Assembly: GCA_946807835.1 (NCBI GenBank)
Contig: OX327683.1
Location: 7,507,001 to 7,571,000 of the forward strand
Source of the DNA: Ailanthus altissimus
Taxonomy: Eukaryota > Streptophyta > Magnoliopsida > Sapindales > Simaroubaceae
Reading direction: 5' to 3'
Length of the DNA: 64,000 nt
A program made the translations under genes and the position numbers. Below the pieces are notes generated by a model. It made no database searches and was not told the origin of the DNA. It saw only the letters and a program-made list of their open reading frames with translations. Positions 22,042 to 34,330 of this stretch are shown piece after piece (position 1 is the stretch's first letter; every line of letters starts with the position of its first letter).

Positions 22042-22871
22042 TATGGTTGGCAATTTTTAGGTTTGAAAATGGGTTTGAATAAACTAGAATTTGTACCTAA
22101 GTTTTTTTTTTTTATCTGTTCCTAAAATTAGGTTGCAATGAATTTTTTTAGTTGTAGACTGAATCTTCTGAGTTTAAATTTGAGTCGAATTCGGATAACT
22201 TAAAACTTAAATTTTAACTTGGACTTTTTTTTTCAATTTTTAAAAATGAAATTTTAAAATTTTAGAGTATTTATTTTGTTAAACAATTGTTAGATTGTAA
22301 TATATAATTTATTTTTATAATTTAATAAATTTTAAACTTTAATAATTTTTATCCTCTTATAAATATTTAAAAATTTTAAATTAATTTTCTTATCTTATTT
22401 TAACTTTCATTCATTCATCTTTCTTTTTTATAGTTTTTATATTATTTTTGAAACATGATATTATACTAAATATAAATTTATTGATTTATTGTAAATTTAT
22501 AATACTAATAATTCAAATTAATAAGCAATCATTTAATAATTAATTTTTTATATATAAAATTGATAATAATATTTTTGCCACAAAATACATTAAGTTAGTA
22601 GTTAACAACTTAATACTTACTATAATTAATAATAAAAAATTTAAATAATTAATTAATGCTTACTATTTTCAAAATAATTAAAATAAAATCACACTACTAA
22701 AATAATTCTCAATTCTTTATGCAGAAGGAAAACCCCTGATTTTTTGAATTTGAAAAAATTCGAACTGACCCATATCTGGAAAACATATAAAAAAAAGAAT
22801 GAAACCCAAATTCGAAAAAAAGAATCTGAATTTTCTAAATTTTTTTGAATCCTTATTTTTTGCAATTCCTA
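22042..22871. mobile_element. hAT-type MITE, 830 bp
   Basis: The ends TATGGTTGGCAA and TTGCAATTCCTA are degenerate inverted repeats (8 of 12 positions). Flanking 8-bp direct repeats are ATCTTAAC (22034-22041) and ATTTTAAC (22872-22879), 7 of 8 identical. The subterminal text, AAATGGGTTTGAAT and its inverted right-hand counterpart with AATTCGAA-type words, is like the element at 17237-18259. The interior is AT-rich with no ORF. Confidence 0.65.
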
Positions 22872-22879
22872 ATTTTAAC

Positions 22880-23240
22880 CAATAAAAATGACTAGATTAT
22901 CCTTGATTAACTCTTGACATACTAAAAATACATTATTTAGACTTTTTCTCTTTTTTATTTTATAAAATTAATAATAAAATAATATTAATAACATAATAAA
23001 AGAAATCGATATCAGTTTAAAAATAAATAAATCAAAATCACCAACTAAGCTAAAATGTTATCGTTAGTGTTCCAAAATCCAGACTAATTGAACAAAAGCA
23101 AAGCCAAAACAGGAAGGTAGTCAAAGTTCCAAGTCCAAGAGATTGAAGCTCGGGTTTTAAGAGAAGAAATCCCAAATTCAAAGGTTACAGGTCTGGTAAC
23201 TTTCCCTCAAATGCAGCCGGTTGAGGCAGGCAAACCTGTT
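22880..23240. other. Unassigned spacer
   Basis: No gene recognised. Base composition becomes less AT-rich after 23080, leading into the block at 23250-23590. Confidence 0.35.
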
Positions 23241-23249
23241 CTTCTTGCT

Positions 23250-23590
23250 TCTTGGCTTTGTCAAATGTCAATGTAGGCCATCATCCGCTTGCTAAGCCTC
23301 CAAGTACCACACCACCTCTTCTAGTGTCAAGATTTTCTTTTTCTTCATTTTTGTTTGCCAAACTCTTAAACTCTATGAACAACACAATACCACCGTCATC
23401 GCCACTCCGCCACCTCCCAATATCTTTGATTGCGTTGCTCGTGCCATCGAACACATGATGATATGCCACGCTTGAGCCGCCAATGGCTCAAAGCTTGTGG
23501 CGCACTCGAGCCGTTGCTGCTCATGCCATGTTGAGACATCTGTTCGATCGATTGACTTTCAGTCGAAGCTTGGGACATCATTCGCATCAA
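23250..23590. other. GC-richer block, possible gene fragment
   Basis: A 340-bp block with much higher GC than its flanks. Overlapping 62-68 codon frames exist on both strands (for example minus 23396-23590 beginning MMRMMSQASTESQSIEQM, and plus 23252-23458), none of which matches a family I know. The contained ATGGCTCAAAGC and CGATCGATTG words and the abrupt end at about 23590 suggest a captured or decayed piece of host coding sequence. Function unknown. Confidence 0.3.
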
Positions 23591-25130
23591 TATATTATTT
23601 TAATTAATTTTTTTTTTATTTTAATAGACTGATATACTTATTCATCTTCTTATTTAACAAAATCATATTATTACATAACCGATGTCTAATTGGAGTATTT
23701 TATTAGACTCATTTGAATAATGATCACTGTATTATTAATGGCTCATTTTGATACACTCATGTTAGTAATATATTATTTGGGCAGTATAATATTAATAGAC
23801 ATTCATTGTGACCCATAATAAAATAGGTATTATTTTCTTTTTGTTCAGTGGACATCTTTACCTTCATCCGGTATATTGTAGTGCTAGCCCACCAAAATCA
23901 CAATCTTTAGTGAATAAAGTAGAAGGTAGAAATTCATCTTCTTTCCCCCTTATTTTTTTTTTCCTCTCTTTCCCATAAGTTTTGGCCACAAAGAAGCAAG
24001 AAAAGATAACTATATTTATTGAAATCTAGTCATCTTATCATAGCTATGGACATAAGCATATATTAATAGAAATGTCAATCTTGAATTTAATGTTGTTGAA
24101 TGAAAATTTTTTATACTAATAAATAGTATCAAATCAAATTGACATTTTTATTTAGCGACCGTGAGCTTAATCTCTACCATTTTGTGTTAAGTAACTTGGA
24201 TCAAACATTTTTACTAATATAAGTTTTTGATCAAATCTTGTTTTAAAGTCTATATTGAATGCACGGTTAAATCTGTTGTATATATGCCTACATCTAGCAA
24301 TATGGGTCATATATTTGATTTTTTTTTCAATTTTTATGGCCAATTTTTTTTTATAAGATTTTGGTCAAAACCCATTTAGAACCTAATTACAAATATGGGC
24401 GAAGGAGAAAAGGGAAATATCACTCTAGTGTTTAGAAAATAACATATATAGGGTTTCTTTTATAGCTAATTATTTTTAATCCCATGTTTTGGTTAAACAT
24501 AAACAAGCCTAGATATTTTCATTAATTATTTTTTATCCCAAATATTTTAATATTTTCATTTTGGCTCAATAATTTTAATATAGTTTTCAGATTTTCACTT
24601 TGGCACAACTTTTTGTTTGGTTGGTATTTTAGACTAGCAATATTATTATTTGTTAATCCACTATTCTAAGTATTATAGGCTAAATATATATAAACACTAT
24701 ATAAATTGGTGAAACCACAATTTAAAGTGGTTGCGTACTCATCTGTCATGAGATCAATTATGATAAATTTTTTCAAATTTCATAATGTTATGCTCATTTT
24801 TTTTATAAATACTTAATTTTGTGTTATAACTTCTATCAGGATCCGAATGGGTGATGGTATTACTCCAATGATAAATCATTACTTGGTAGGATGATTGGTA
24901 AAGAGATTAGTTAGATATTTAGTACTAAATGACCTAGTTACTTTGTCGATGATAGATTATTGTCGGTTTTGTATTCAATTAGTTTGTTTTGTCTAAGTTT
25001 AGAGTTTTCCATGTTGGTTAAAAGGGAGCTTTGACATATTTATTGTTATTGGAGAGAATTGAAAAGTATAAGAATCATATTAATTACATGTTTTTCTTTT
25101 CACATGCTTACTAATATTTATTATTGATTT
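23591..25130. other. AT-rich spacer before a copia element
   Basis: No gene recognised. 24720-25130 may be the degraded leader of the copia pseudo-element that follows, but no LTR or primer site could be seen. Confidence 0.4.
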
Positions 25131-25149
25131 TTCAACTATTGATACTTTA

Positions 25150-26968
25150 TTATCTCTCCAACCTACCTCTATTAATACTTTGACTAAAATTAATTATGAG
25201 GATTGGTATGAGTCTATTGTAGTTTATTTGTTACTCATGAACAAAGACTTAGCATTAAGCAAGGACCCTCATCCTAAGCTCACAGATAAGAGTACTCAAA
25301 TTGAGAAATCTTACTAGAAGGCTTAGGATCATTCTAATATGGTGTGTCTCAATATGTTGAGATTCACCATTGATAGATCCATTCGAGAAAGTATCTTTTC
25401 TATGATTATGCCAAGGATTTTTTAGATAATATTGGTAAAATTTTTAAGAAAATTGATAAGACTGAAAAGGCCGACTATATGAGGCTATTCTCTCATACTT
25501 AATATGATGGTGTCTTTGGAGTTAGAGAGCACATTATAAAATTGAGCAACTATCGTACGAAATTGAAAGACGTAGGCAAATGATTTCTTAATTTATAGGA
25601 TTCTTGAGTCTCTTTTACCTCAGTTTGCTAACTTGAAAAACAATTATAATATCTGAAAGGAAAAGTGTAATTTTGATGAGATGAAAGCCTTCTATACTTC
25701 AAGAGGACGAAACTTTAAAGAAAGATAAGTCTTATATTGCCATGATGGTTACCCAAGACAGTAGGAGTGTGAAGAGAAATCTCTTAAAGGTTAGGAATAA
25801 GTCCTTTAAGGGGACAATATTTAGAAAGAATATTTTACAATCTTATGTTAACATTACCTTAGGTTCTAGTTTAGATTCAAAGGAAAGTGCCTACTTTGTC
25901 ACAAATGTAGGCACTAAGAAGGCGGACTGCAAGAAATTTAATGCATCGTTAAAAAAAATAAGTATTTCTTTTGCTATTATTATATACGAGTCCAACCTTA
26001 TTGATGTTCCCTTTGATACCTGGTGGTTGGATACTAGTGTGACAATTATTCTTACAAATTTCTTTGAGGAATGCAAAAGTAATAAAGAGCCAAATGAAAA
26101 GGAACTAACAGTAAACATGGTTAAGATAGTGAAAGCAGAAGTTGTTAAACTGCATCTAGCATCAACCCACTTTTTGGATTTATCATATGTAACTTACATT
26201 CCTTCCATTAGGAGAAATTTGATAATCGTATCTATTTTGGATAAATGTAGCTATACTTTTCATTTTGGTGATAGAAAAGTATATTTATTTTATGATTCTA
26301 TGCTTGTTGGTTCTGATACTATATGTGATGGCTTATATATGATTGATTTATCTTCTAATATAGGTCAATCTTCTTCTAATTCTTATGTCATGAATGTTTG
26401 TAGCTTTAATGGGTGAATGAGTAAAAATTCCTCAATGTTGTGGCATAAACCTTTAAGCCATATTTCAAGACAGAGGATGGAAAGGCTTATCATAGATGGT
26501 ATTCTCTATAACTTAGACTTTTTTGATTTTAGCACTTGTGTTAATTGTGTCAGAGGTAAGGTCACTACTAAAACCAAAAGAGAAAAATTAGTAGAAGTTA
26601 AGAAATTTTGGAGTTAATACATACTGATATTTATAGGCCATTTACTCCTACTTATATAAGAAGTTATAAATACTTTATCACATTTATAGATGACTTTTCT
26701 CATTATAGTCATATTGAGCTTCTTACTAAAAAGTCTAATCCCTTAAATTCCTTTAAAGACGTTAAGATTATGATGAAACTTTATAAAGGAAAAAGGATGA
26801 AACCAGTGAGATTAGATAGAGGTGGTGAGTATTATGGTTAATATGATGAAACTGGATGTGATCCTGAACCTTTTGCTACATTTCTCTAAGGATGTCGTAT
26901 AGAAGCTTAACATAATATATTTAAGGTTTCTGAGAAAACTAGGATTGTTGAGAGAAGGAACCATATGC
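25150..26968 (+). pseudogene. Ty1/copia polyprotein remnant 1 (gag, protease, integrase)
   Basis: Gag (25170-25720): NYEDWYESIVVYLL, DYMRLFSHT and GVREHIIKLSNYRTKLK-like text of the UBN2-type copia capsid, with stops. Zinc knuckle (about 25890-25950): only the last Cys of CCHC survives (KKADCKKF). Protease (about 25742-26416 open frame): TWWLDTSVT where copia has DSGA/DTGA, so the active-site Gly is Ser; then RNLIIVSILDK and FHFGDRKVYLFYDSMLVG. Pre-integrase (26417-26617): LWHKPLSHISRQRMERL and a CVNCVRGK zinc-binding segment. Integrase core (26608-26968): ELIHTDIYRPF, ITFIDDFSHYSHIEL and LDRGGEYY, with stop codons after it. It breaks near 26968 at RRNHMLLEK and resumes at 29180. Confidence 0.88.
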
Positions 26969-28716
26969 TTTTAGAAAAAAGTACGGTGTATACTTAGTAA
27001 CTCAATTTTACCTATCACGCTCTAGACCTAAAAGGATTTGACATGCGACAGATCTTACACTCAATCAATGATGTGCGCTAAGATTAACATTGCATAAATT
27101 TCAAACTTAATTTTCATCATTAAAATCCTTAATAGGTCACTAGTAAACCATTACATTATCAAACCATAAACATTTTCGGTGGATCATAATCTAAATACAG
27201 TCAAAACTAATATATAACAAGTCATAAATATGTACAATGAGGACAAACCAACTATCCTCCAAAGTACATGTCCACCAACTAACACCTAGTAACTTAGGGT
27301 ACCAAGGGACAACAAAAGCCTTGCCAAATCTATTATACGCATATATACTTTTAATCACTTAAAAGTTATAAATAAACTATATTGAGCTTCTTACTAAAAA
27401 GTCTAATCCCTTAAATTCCTTTAAAGACGTTAAGATTATGATGAAACTTTATAAAGGAAAAAGGATGAAACCAGTGAGATTAGATAGAGGTGGTGAGTAT
27501 TATGGTTAATATGATGAAACTGGATGTGATCCTGAACCTTTTGCTACATTTCTCTAAGGATGTCGTATAGAAGCTTAGCATAATATATTTAAAGTTTATG
27601 AGAAAACTAGGATTGTTAAGAGAAGGAACCATATGCTTTTAGAAAAAAGTACGGTGTATACTTAGTAACTCAATTTTACCTATCACGCTCTAGACCTAAA
27701 AGGATCTGACATGCGACAGGTCTTACACTCAATCAATGATGTGCGCTAAGATTAACATTACATAAATTTCAAACTTAATTTTCATCATTAAAATCCTTAA
27801 TAGGTCGCTAGTAAACCATTACATTATCAAACCATAAACATTTTCGGTGGATCATAATCTAAATACAGTCAAAACTAATATATAACAAGTCATAAATATG
27901 TACAATAAGGACAAACCAACTATCCTCCAAAGTACATGTCCACCAACTAACACCTAGTAACTTAGGGTACCAAGGGACAACAAAAGCCTTGCCAAATCTA
28001 TTATACGTATATATACTTTTAATCACTTAAAAGTTATAAATAAACTATATTGAGCTTCTTACTAAAAAGTCTAATCCCTTAAATTCCTTTAAAGACGTTA
28101 AGATTATGATGAAACTTTATAAAGGAAAAAGGATGAAACCAGTGAGATTAGATAGAGGTGGTGAGTATTATGGTTAATATGATGAAACTGGATGTGATCC
28201 TGAACCTTTTGCTACATTTCTCTAAGGATGTCGTATAGAAGCTTAACATAATATATTTAAGGTTTCTGAGAAAACTAGGATTGTTGAGAGAAGGAACCAT
28301 ATGCTTTTAGAAAAAAGTACGGTGTATACTTAGTAACTCAATTTTACCTATCACGCTCTAGACCTAAAAGGATCTGACATGCGACAGGTCTTACACTCAA
28401 TCAATGATGTGCGCTAAGATTAACATTACATAAATTTCAAACTTAATTTTCATCATTAAAATCCTTAATAGGTCGCTAGTAAACCATTACATTATCAAAC
28501 CATAAACATTTTCGGTGGATCATAATCTAAATACAGTCAAAACTAATATATAACAAGTCATAAATATGTACAATAAGGACAAACCAACTATCCTCCAAAG
28601 TACATGTCCACCAACTAACACCTAGTAACTTAGGGTACCAAGGGACAACAAAAGCCTTGCCAAATCTATTATACGCATATATACTTTTAATCACTTAAAA
28701 ATTATAAATAAACTAT
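26713..28716. repeat. Three tandem 668-bp units across a copia/LTR junction
   Basis: Units are 26713-27380, 27381-28048 and 28049-28716, each starting ATTGAGCTTCTTACTAAAAA and ending TATAAATAAACTAT. The period is exactly 668 bp in both steps. Each unit joins about 260-300 bp of copia integrase to about 370-400 bp of the antisense gypsy-type LTR. The copies are nearly identical, much closer than the age of the surrounding elements. Unit 3 shares variants with unit 1 in the integrase half (AACATAATAT, AGGTTTCTGAG) and mostly with unit 2 in the LTR half (AGGATCTG, AATAGGTCGC). Confidence 0.93.
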
Positions 28717-29160
28717 AATGAGTGTAAAACTCAATAAGCATACTAATTTTTTTATATACCAAAATACATATATATATATATGTATGTATGTATACACAAA
28801 GCATGAGCATGATATGTCATGGTGAATTCAAATTGAAATAAAAAATAGAATTAGAATTAGAATCAAAATCAAATTATCATATCAAAGTCTCATCAGAATA
28901 AAAAATAATTGCTTACACATTATTTTAAACACATAATAAGAATACCATTACTCAATCATTACTTAGTAGAACTACAGATATCTCAGAACAAAATGAGCCC
29001 AGAAGTTACTCTTTAGTGACATATATTGTATAAGAGGGATAGTGCAAGGAAGGGTTAGATTTCACACATAGAGGATGCTCATGCCCAAAGTTAAGAGCCC
29101 AATCCTTACCTGATTATTAGTGATCATATATATTGTATGGGGTTGAGGAGCAAAAGTAAG
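27013..29160 (-). mobile_element. Antisense gypsy (Tekay/Del-like) solo LTR, internally triplicated
   Basis: On the minus strand the text runs through LTR-like landmarks: TGCTTATTGAGTTTTACACT, then a long AT-rich U5-like part and GATCCTTTTAGGTCTAGAGC followed by a GTGATA end near 27013. This layout resembles chromovirus (Tekay/Del) LTRs. It interrupts copia integrase, which stops at about 26968 and resumes at about 29180. Subtracting two 668-bp duplications leaves roughly 0.8 kb. Outer ends and target duplication were not resolved. Confidence 0.5.
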
Positions 29161-29179
29161 GCCTTATGATCTGTAATTT

Positions 29180-29510
29180 AAAAAACTTGATTTGAAATAT
29201 GTTAGTAGTCATTTCATCGGCTATTGTATAGGCTCAAGGAGTTTTAAATTTTATTATCTTTCTTATACTAATAGAATCATTGAGTCTGATCATTCCATTT
29301 ATTTTGAGAATAATCACATCAATAGGAGTTTTAAGCCTCACAATATCACATTAAGAGAAGCTCGTGTGGTTTTGCCTATCATATTATTTCTAGCTCTTGT
29401 AAGGGGATTACCACATATTAATCATGATGTTTTTTTTCTCCTCAACTTAAGTCTCATCGTGATTTAGAGCAAATGGTTGTAGAGTATAATGTCAATGACA
29501 AGATGAAAAG
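29180..29510 (+). pseudogene. Copia remnant 1, continued (integrase C-terminal part)
   Basis: An open frame 29192-29467 reads SSHFIGYCIGSRSFKFY, RIIESDHSIYFENN and REARVVLPI-like text, matching the copia segment after the integrase core (the FVGYxxxSKGYRFY and ETGxAxFLEN blocks). It ends in NDKMK-like text at about 29510; no reverse transcriptase or 3' LTR follows, so the element is truncated here. Confidence 0.8.
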
Positions 29511-29890
29511 AAAATAAAGTTTAATTTATTTTAAACTTTGACATTTTTCTAGTAGAATTGGAATTAATTAATTTGTAATAGGATAATTTAAATTTTTTTT
29601 AATCAGTATGAGAATAAAATTGAAATCATATTTAAAGATGAAATTAATTTTGAAAAGCAAATCTGTCCTTACTTTTCAAGATCTATTGTAAGAGGAATAA
29701 ATTAAAAGGATAAAAGTATATAGTATAAAAAAGAATCGTAATTTCAAAATAAAAATTTTACAAGAATGAAAACATGAAAAATTTATTCTATAAGTTAAAA
29801 TATAATTGCCTGCTCATTTGTTTTTAAGATGTTACAAGAATCCTAGGCTTTTATTTATTTTTTTCTTCAACAAGTTTCTTATTAAAATAA
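29511..29890. other. AT-rich spacer
   Basis: Nothing recognised between the truncated copia remnant and the long inverted-repeat element. Confidence 0.5.
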
Positions 29891-30832
29891 GGGCAAAGGA
29901 TATCCACACCCTTAAAGTATTGTTCAATATTCAACTACACCCTCATAGTTTTATAGTATCAATTTACAATCCTAATAAAATGGTAAAAAATAAATTGATA
30001 AAGTGCCCATAATAAATAGTGTCTCGCCACGGCTTATAAACTAGAACAAGTCATCGGTGGATATTGTTCGGCTAGTGAATGGTTAACTGTTCACATAAAC
30101 AGTATTACATGTGAACAATGTATGACATTTTTTCGAATGATTGTTGATGGTGAATAGTATCTACTGTGGCAATTCGGACTTTTTTTAATGATTGTTGATG
30201 GTGAAACTGCTGATTCGGGTATCAAAATTTCAGTTAAATTTTACCATTTCGATGTCTGAATCTGTAGTGTCCATAACTAGAAGCACCCAAATTCGATCTA
30301 TAGAGGGCGCAGAGAATGCCATAGGTGAAGGCAAAAAACAAGCTCCAGGCGACTTTCACGGGTTGTACTTGCTTAAGCTCTCTGCATGCAACGTGATCAC
30401 AACTAGCCTACCCGTTATGAAAAGGCCTTATAGGCAAAACTCGTTGCTATAAAAAAAGCGACGACAATTTTTAGTAGAATTTCACTAAATAATCGCGATA
30501 CTATTTATGTGAACAGTACCACATGTGAATAATACCTCATATGAACATTATTGTCGCAACATATATTGTTCATCATCAACAATCATTCAGAAAATGTTAT
30601 GCACTATTCACGTGTGATACTATTTATGTAAACAATGACTGTCGTTGGTCGAACAATATGCACTGATGATCGATTTTGGTCCACAAGCGATAGCAAGAAC
30701 TATTTATAGTGGGCACTTTATTAATTTACTATAATACCTTTTTATTAGGGGTATAGATGAGTATAATTAAAACCATTGGGATATAATTAAGTATTGAATA
30801 ATATCTTAGAGGTGTGAATGTCTTTTTGTGCT
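29891..30832. mobile_element. Long terminal-inverted-repeat element with GC-richer core
   Basis: The left arm (29891 to about 30178) and the right arm (about 30480-30832) are inverted, diverged copies: for example AATGATTGTTGATGGTGAA on the left and TTCATCATCAACAATCATT on the right, and AAAGTGCCCATAATAAATAG against CTATTTATAGTGGGCACTTT. Arms of about 300 bp starting GGGCAAAGG suggest a Mutator-like or foldback element. The core (about 30180-30478) is GC-richer and has an 86-codon plus frame (30192-30452) of unknown identity, possibly captured host sequence. No target duplication was found. Confidence 0.7.
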
Positions 30833-31559
30833 AAAGTTTTTTAACTTTTTAGAAAGTAATGTAGTACATCCGTGCATTATAAATTAATAACATAAAATTT
30901 AGCTCTTAAATAGTGCTTTATTCATTAGTTAAATAATAAGTATTTATATTTTTTAAAATAATTAATAGCTTGAGATAAAAGAAAATAATTTAGAATATAA
31001 AAGATTAAAAGTACATTTACGTATATTTTATTCAAACTTTTCATTCTAACTACAACGCAATATTTACTTATATGAAAATAATTATAACATTAACGATGTA
31101 ATAATAAAGTCGATAACTACTTAATACACAACACTTATTAATTGATATTATAATCGTTGAAATAAAAAGATGCGAGTGCATTATTGTAGGTGTCTTTTGG
31201 ATTGAAAAGATTAACAACAAATTTATAATAATGGACGAAATATATTTATAAGGGAGGTGAGTTTTAACTGCACAAATTGGATCCATCGTAGAAGTGTTTA
31301 GTAATAGTGTTCTTGATCTTTATATAAGAGATATTGATTATCAAGTTTCTTGATGATGATGATTAAGATCGATGGTCCAAATTGGTTGAAGTAGAATAAT
31401 GTAATAAAGTGTATTATAGTTTAATTTTTACTTCTCCTGCCTTTTGATAGTTTATTTCACTAGCTAACAAAACAAATTATACTTCTAATATAAATATAAC
31501 TTGTATTTCGTATTTTGTATAATTTTTCTCAAACAAAACCTATGAATCTAAAACTTCAA
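30833..31559. other. AT-rich stretch, probably ends in a copia 5' LTR
   Basis: No gene. Because a primer binding site starts at 31562, the part just upstream should be the 5' LTR end of copia remnant 2, but neither the LTR start nor a matching 3' LTR could be identified. Confidence 0.4.
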
Positions 31560-31561
31560 CT

Positions 31562-31574
31562 TGGTATCAAAGCC
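31562..31574 (+). other. Primer binding site of copia remnant 2
   Basis: TGGTATCAAAGCC matches the initiator-tRNA(Met) primer site TGGTATCAGAGCC with one change, and lies 9 bp before the gag ATG. Confidence 0.75.
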
Positions 31575-31582
31575 TTTCAACT

Positions 31583-34330
31583 ATGGCAACTTCTTCAAAT
31601 TCAACCTCATTCTTTGCAAATCAAAACTCTTCCATTACATTCGCATTTTCTTCTTAAATCAAGCTTGATCGTATCAATTTATTGTTGTGAAAATCTCAAA
31701 CAAAAACAATTATAATCGGCTTGGACTTGAAGGCTTTATTGATGGATTTGTCAAAGAAGCATAGGAGTTTATAGAAATTGTAGATCAAAGACGACCAACT
31801 GAGCAGCTGTTGAATCCATCATTTCTCAATTAGAAAAAATGTTAGATCAAATCCTTTTAGGATGGCTTCAAGCCTCCAGAACTACATCAATTCTAGGTTT
31901 TATGCTAGGAAATACAACTTATGATCTTTGGAAAGCTGTAGAGAGACAGTGCGGAATCATTCTAAAGCACTTGCTGTTAGGGATAATGCCCTAAAAGTAT
32001 GTACTTGTATTGTTTTTATAAAATTAATAAAGTTGAATTTTATACTTGATGAGTGTTCATAATTTTATGACACAAATATTTGAAAATCCCTTGTTTATTT
32101 ATGTAATCATAACTTTAGTATATAATTGTTATATACAAGAGGATTAAAGTTATGGATAATAAACAGAAAAAGTCTGTAATAAATTAATTAAAGTTTAGGA
32201 TCTCTAATTAAATATTATTAGTACTGTCCACAAACATTTAAAATGTAGTAATCTTATCCGGATCACTAATGTAGTAACATTATGGTGGAGGTACTATATA
32301 TAATATGATTATATAGGACTGGACCAGACGTAGTTTGAATTCTTATGTAAAATATCGTTGTTAATTAAGAATTCAAATAACGTCAACCGATGATCATATG
32401 CTGATTAACCTTAATCCTGAGTAATCATAAACTCCTGTTTGTGTCATTATGTCATTTAAAATCCTCGTTACAGTTTGTTTAAAGAACAGACTAAAAACTT
32501 GTATTTTGGGGGCATTGTGAGATAAACGGTTGGGAATATGATTTACAGATATGAAATCCATTCATTTCTAATAGAAGTTAGAAAGAAGTTTCTCTTAAGG
32601 GTTAATTCTAGAACTGAACGGTTAAAGCGCTCAATTTGTAATAATGTTACAAATAACTGTTCACTGGTGAATTAATGGTACTTAAGGATAAAAAAATAAT
32701 TAGAGGGGTAAAACGGTAATTAATCTAGCTCTAATTATGAATCATCTATGGAGGGTTAAATTGTATGTAGTGATTAAATCAATGGACTGCTGTAAGTTTT
32801 CTGAGTAAATTATATCTACAATTTTAAGAGTGCAATTTCAGATTTTTAGTGGAATAACACTGAAATTAATAAATTGAATTAATTAATTAAAGAGTTTAAT
32901 TAATTATTCAAAATTTATTGAAGCTTGAAATTGTAGGTCCATAGGTCCTCAATACCACATCTTTCGTTATTACAGTGAACAAATAAAAAGGATTGTGTTA
33001 TTACACAAATTGTTTGTGTCCAGAAAATAGTTTTCAAATACGTATATTTTATATTTGGATAAAATTAATTAATTAAGAATTAATTAATATAGATAAGATC
33101 TTACCTAAATATAATTAAATATTTAATTTAAGAAATTAAATGAATAAAATCTTAAAGATAACTTTTGAAATTATCAAAAAGATTTTAATTTTAATTTTAG
33201 TATTTTTCTTTTATTAGAAGACTAATAATGCTCAAATGTTAGGTATTATACGTTAACCACAAAGAGTAGGACTCTATGTGGTTTACATGAATTAAGTCTC
33301 ATTTTAAGAGATAATAATTTAATTAGTAAATGTTATTAATTAAATTATTATTTTTAAAATAAGAAGACTAGTCTAAATAAAACACAAGACATATATATGA
33401 AAAACGCAGGATACGTATTTTTTCTTGAGAAAAGAAAAACAAAAGAAAGAAGCCCACTCTTCCCTTCACTGTAAAAAAAAAAAAACAAGAGGCTTGGTTT
33501 GGAATCCTTTGGTGGAAGAAAACTCTGCGTGGATTTAAGGTATGTTTTATTAAATTTTATTTACTGTAATATCAAAATCATATATTCATAAGATCCTTAG
33601 ATAAAAAGTGTTTTTATCTAATAAAAACAAAGATTAAAGAATTTTTGTTTTTTCTATTCCGCTGCGTTATGAATGTCATAACAATAAAACCATCAAACAC
33701 TTGCTATGATAGTTCATGCACAACTTCCACGTATCATTAAAGGATCTATCACAATCAATGATTATTTCATAAAAGTAAAAAACCTAGCTAATAGCTTAGT
33801 AGACTGGAAATCCAATTACTGAGGAAGAAATGATTATGCATGCTTTAAATGGACTAGATAAAGGATATGAACCAATGCAAAATAAACCCGGAGAAATTGA
33901 TTTTAATGAGGTACTGTCCATAATGTTGATTCAAGAATGTAGAATTCAACAAAGAGATTTTAGCATGAGAGTAAAAGCAAATGTTGCTAAGGTAAAGAAC
34001 AATAAGAAAAACTTTAAAGATGTAGTTGGTAGAGGCATGAGAGGAACTTTTGCTAGATATAATCAAGGAGGCAAATGATATGGAAGAGGTGGATTCTTTA
34101 ATGAAGGAAGAGGTTTTATTAGTAATCCTCATAATAATTTCAATCAAAGAAATATAAATGCTGTTAGTAGTGGATATGACGGTAATACTTGAGGAAGAGG
34201 CTTTAATAATCCTACATGTAAGATCTGTTATAAACTTGGATAATCAGCTGCTGAATGTAATAACAGGTTTAATAAAATTTTTGTTCCTCAATATAAGCAT
34301 TATAATAATTAACTTCAAAGCTGTGATGGT
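31583..34330 (+). pseudogene. Copia remnant 2 gag, interrupted by a solo LTR
   Basis: Starts MATSSNSTSFF at 31583. Text follows the Ser-rich leader and capsid of copia gag (IKLDRINLLL, then LEGFIDGF and ILLGWLQAS), with stops, one of them TGA at the conserved Trp of the LLxK block. At 31974 it is cut by a solo LTR and resumes at 33700 with MIVHAQLPRIIKGS, DYFIKVKNLANSL, ITEEEMIMHALNGLDKGYE and CRIQQRDFSM. A Gly/Arg/Asn-rich linker leads to a zinc knuckle at about 34216-34270 (CKICYKLG...AAEC), where the expected His is lost. Leaving out the LTR and one copy of the 5-bp duplication joins the frame without a gap. Confidence 0.87.
31975..33699 (+). mobile_element. Solo copia LTR inserted in copia gag
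   Basis: 1725 bp from TGTTAGGGATAATGCCC to CATCAAACA (TGTT/AACA inverted ends), flanked by identical 5-bp duplications CTTGC at 31970-31974 and 33700-33704. The start resembles that of the LTR at 58614 (TGTTAG then GCCCTAAAAG), and both share blocks such as TATATAGGACTGGACCA and CTAGCTCTAATTATGAA, so it belongs to the same long-LTR copia group. No internal region remains, as expected after LTR-LTR recombination. Confidence 0.88.

Noticed and set aside
29882..30840. 9-bp target duplication for the long inverted-repeat element
   Set aside because: TTAAAATAA and TAAAGTTTT match at only about four of nine positions, so I did not claim one.
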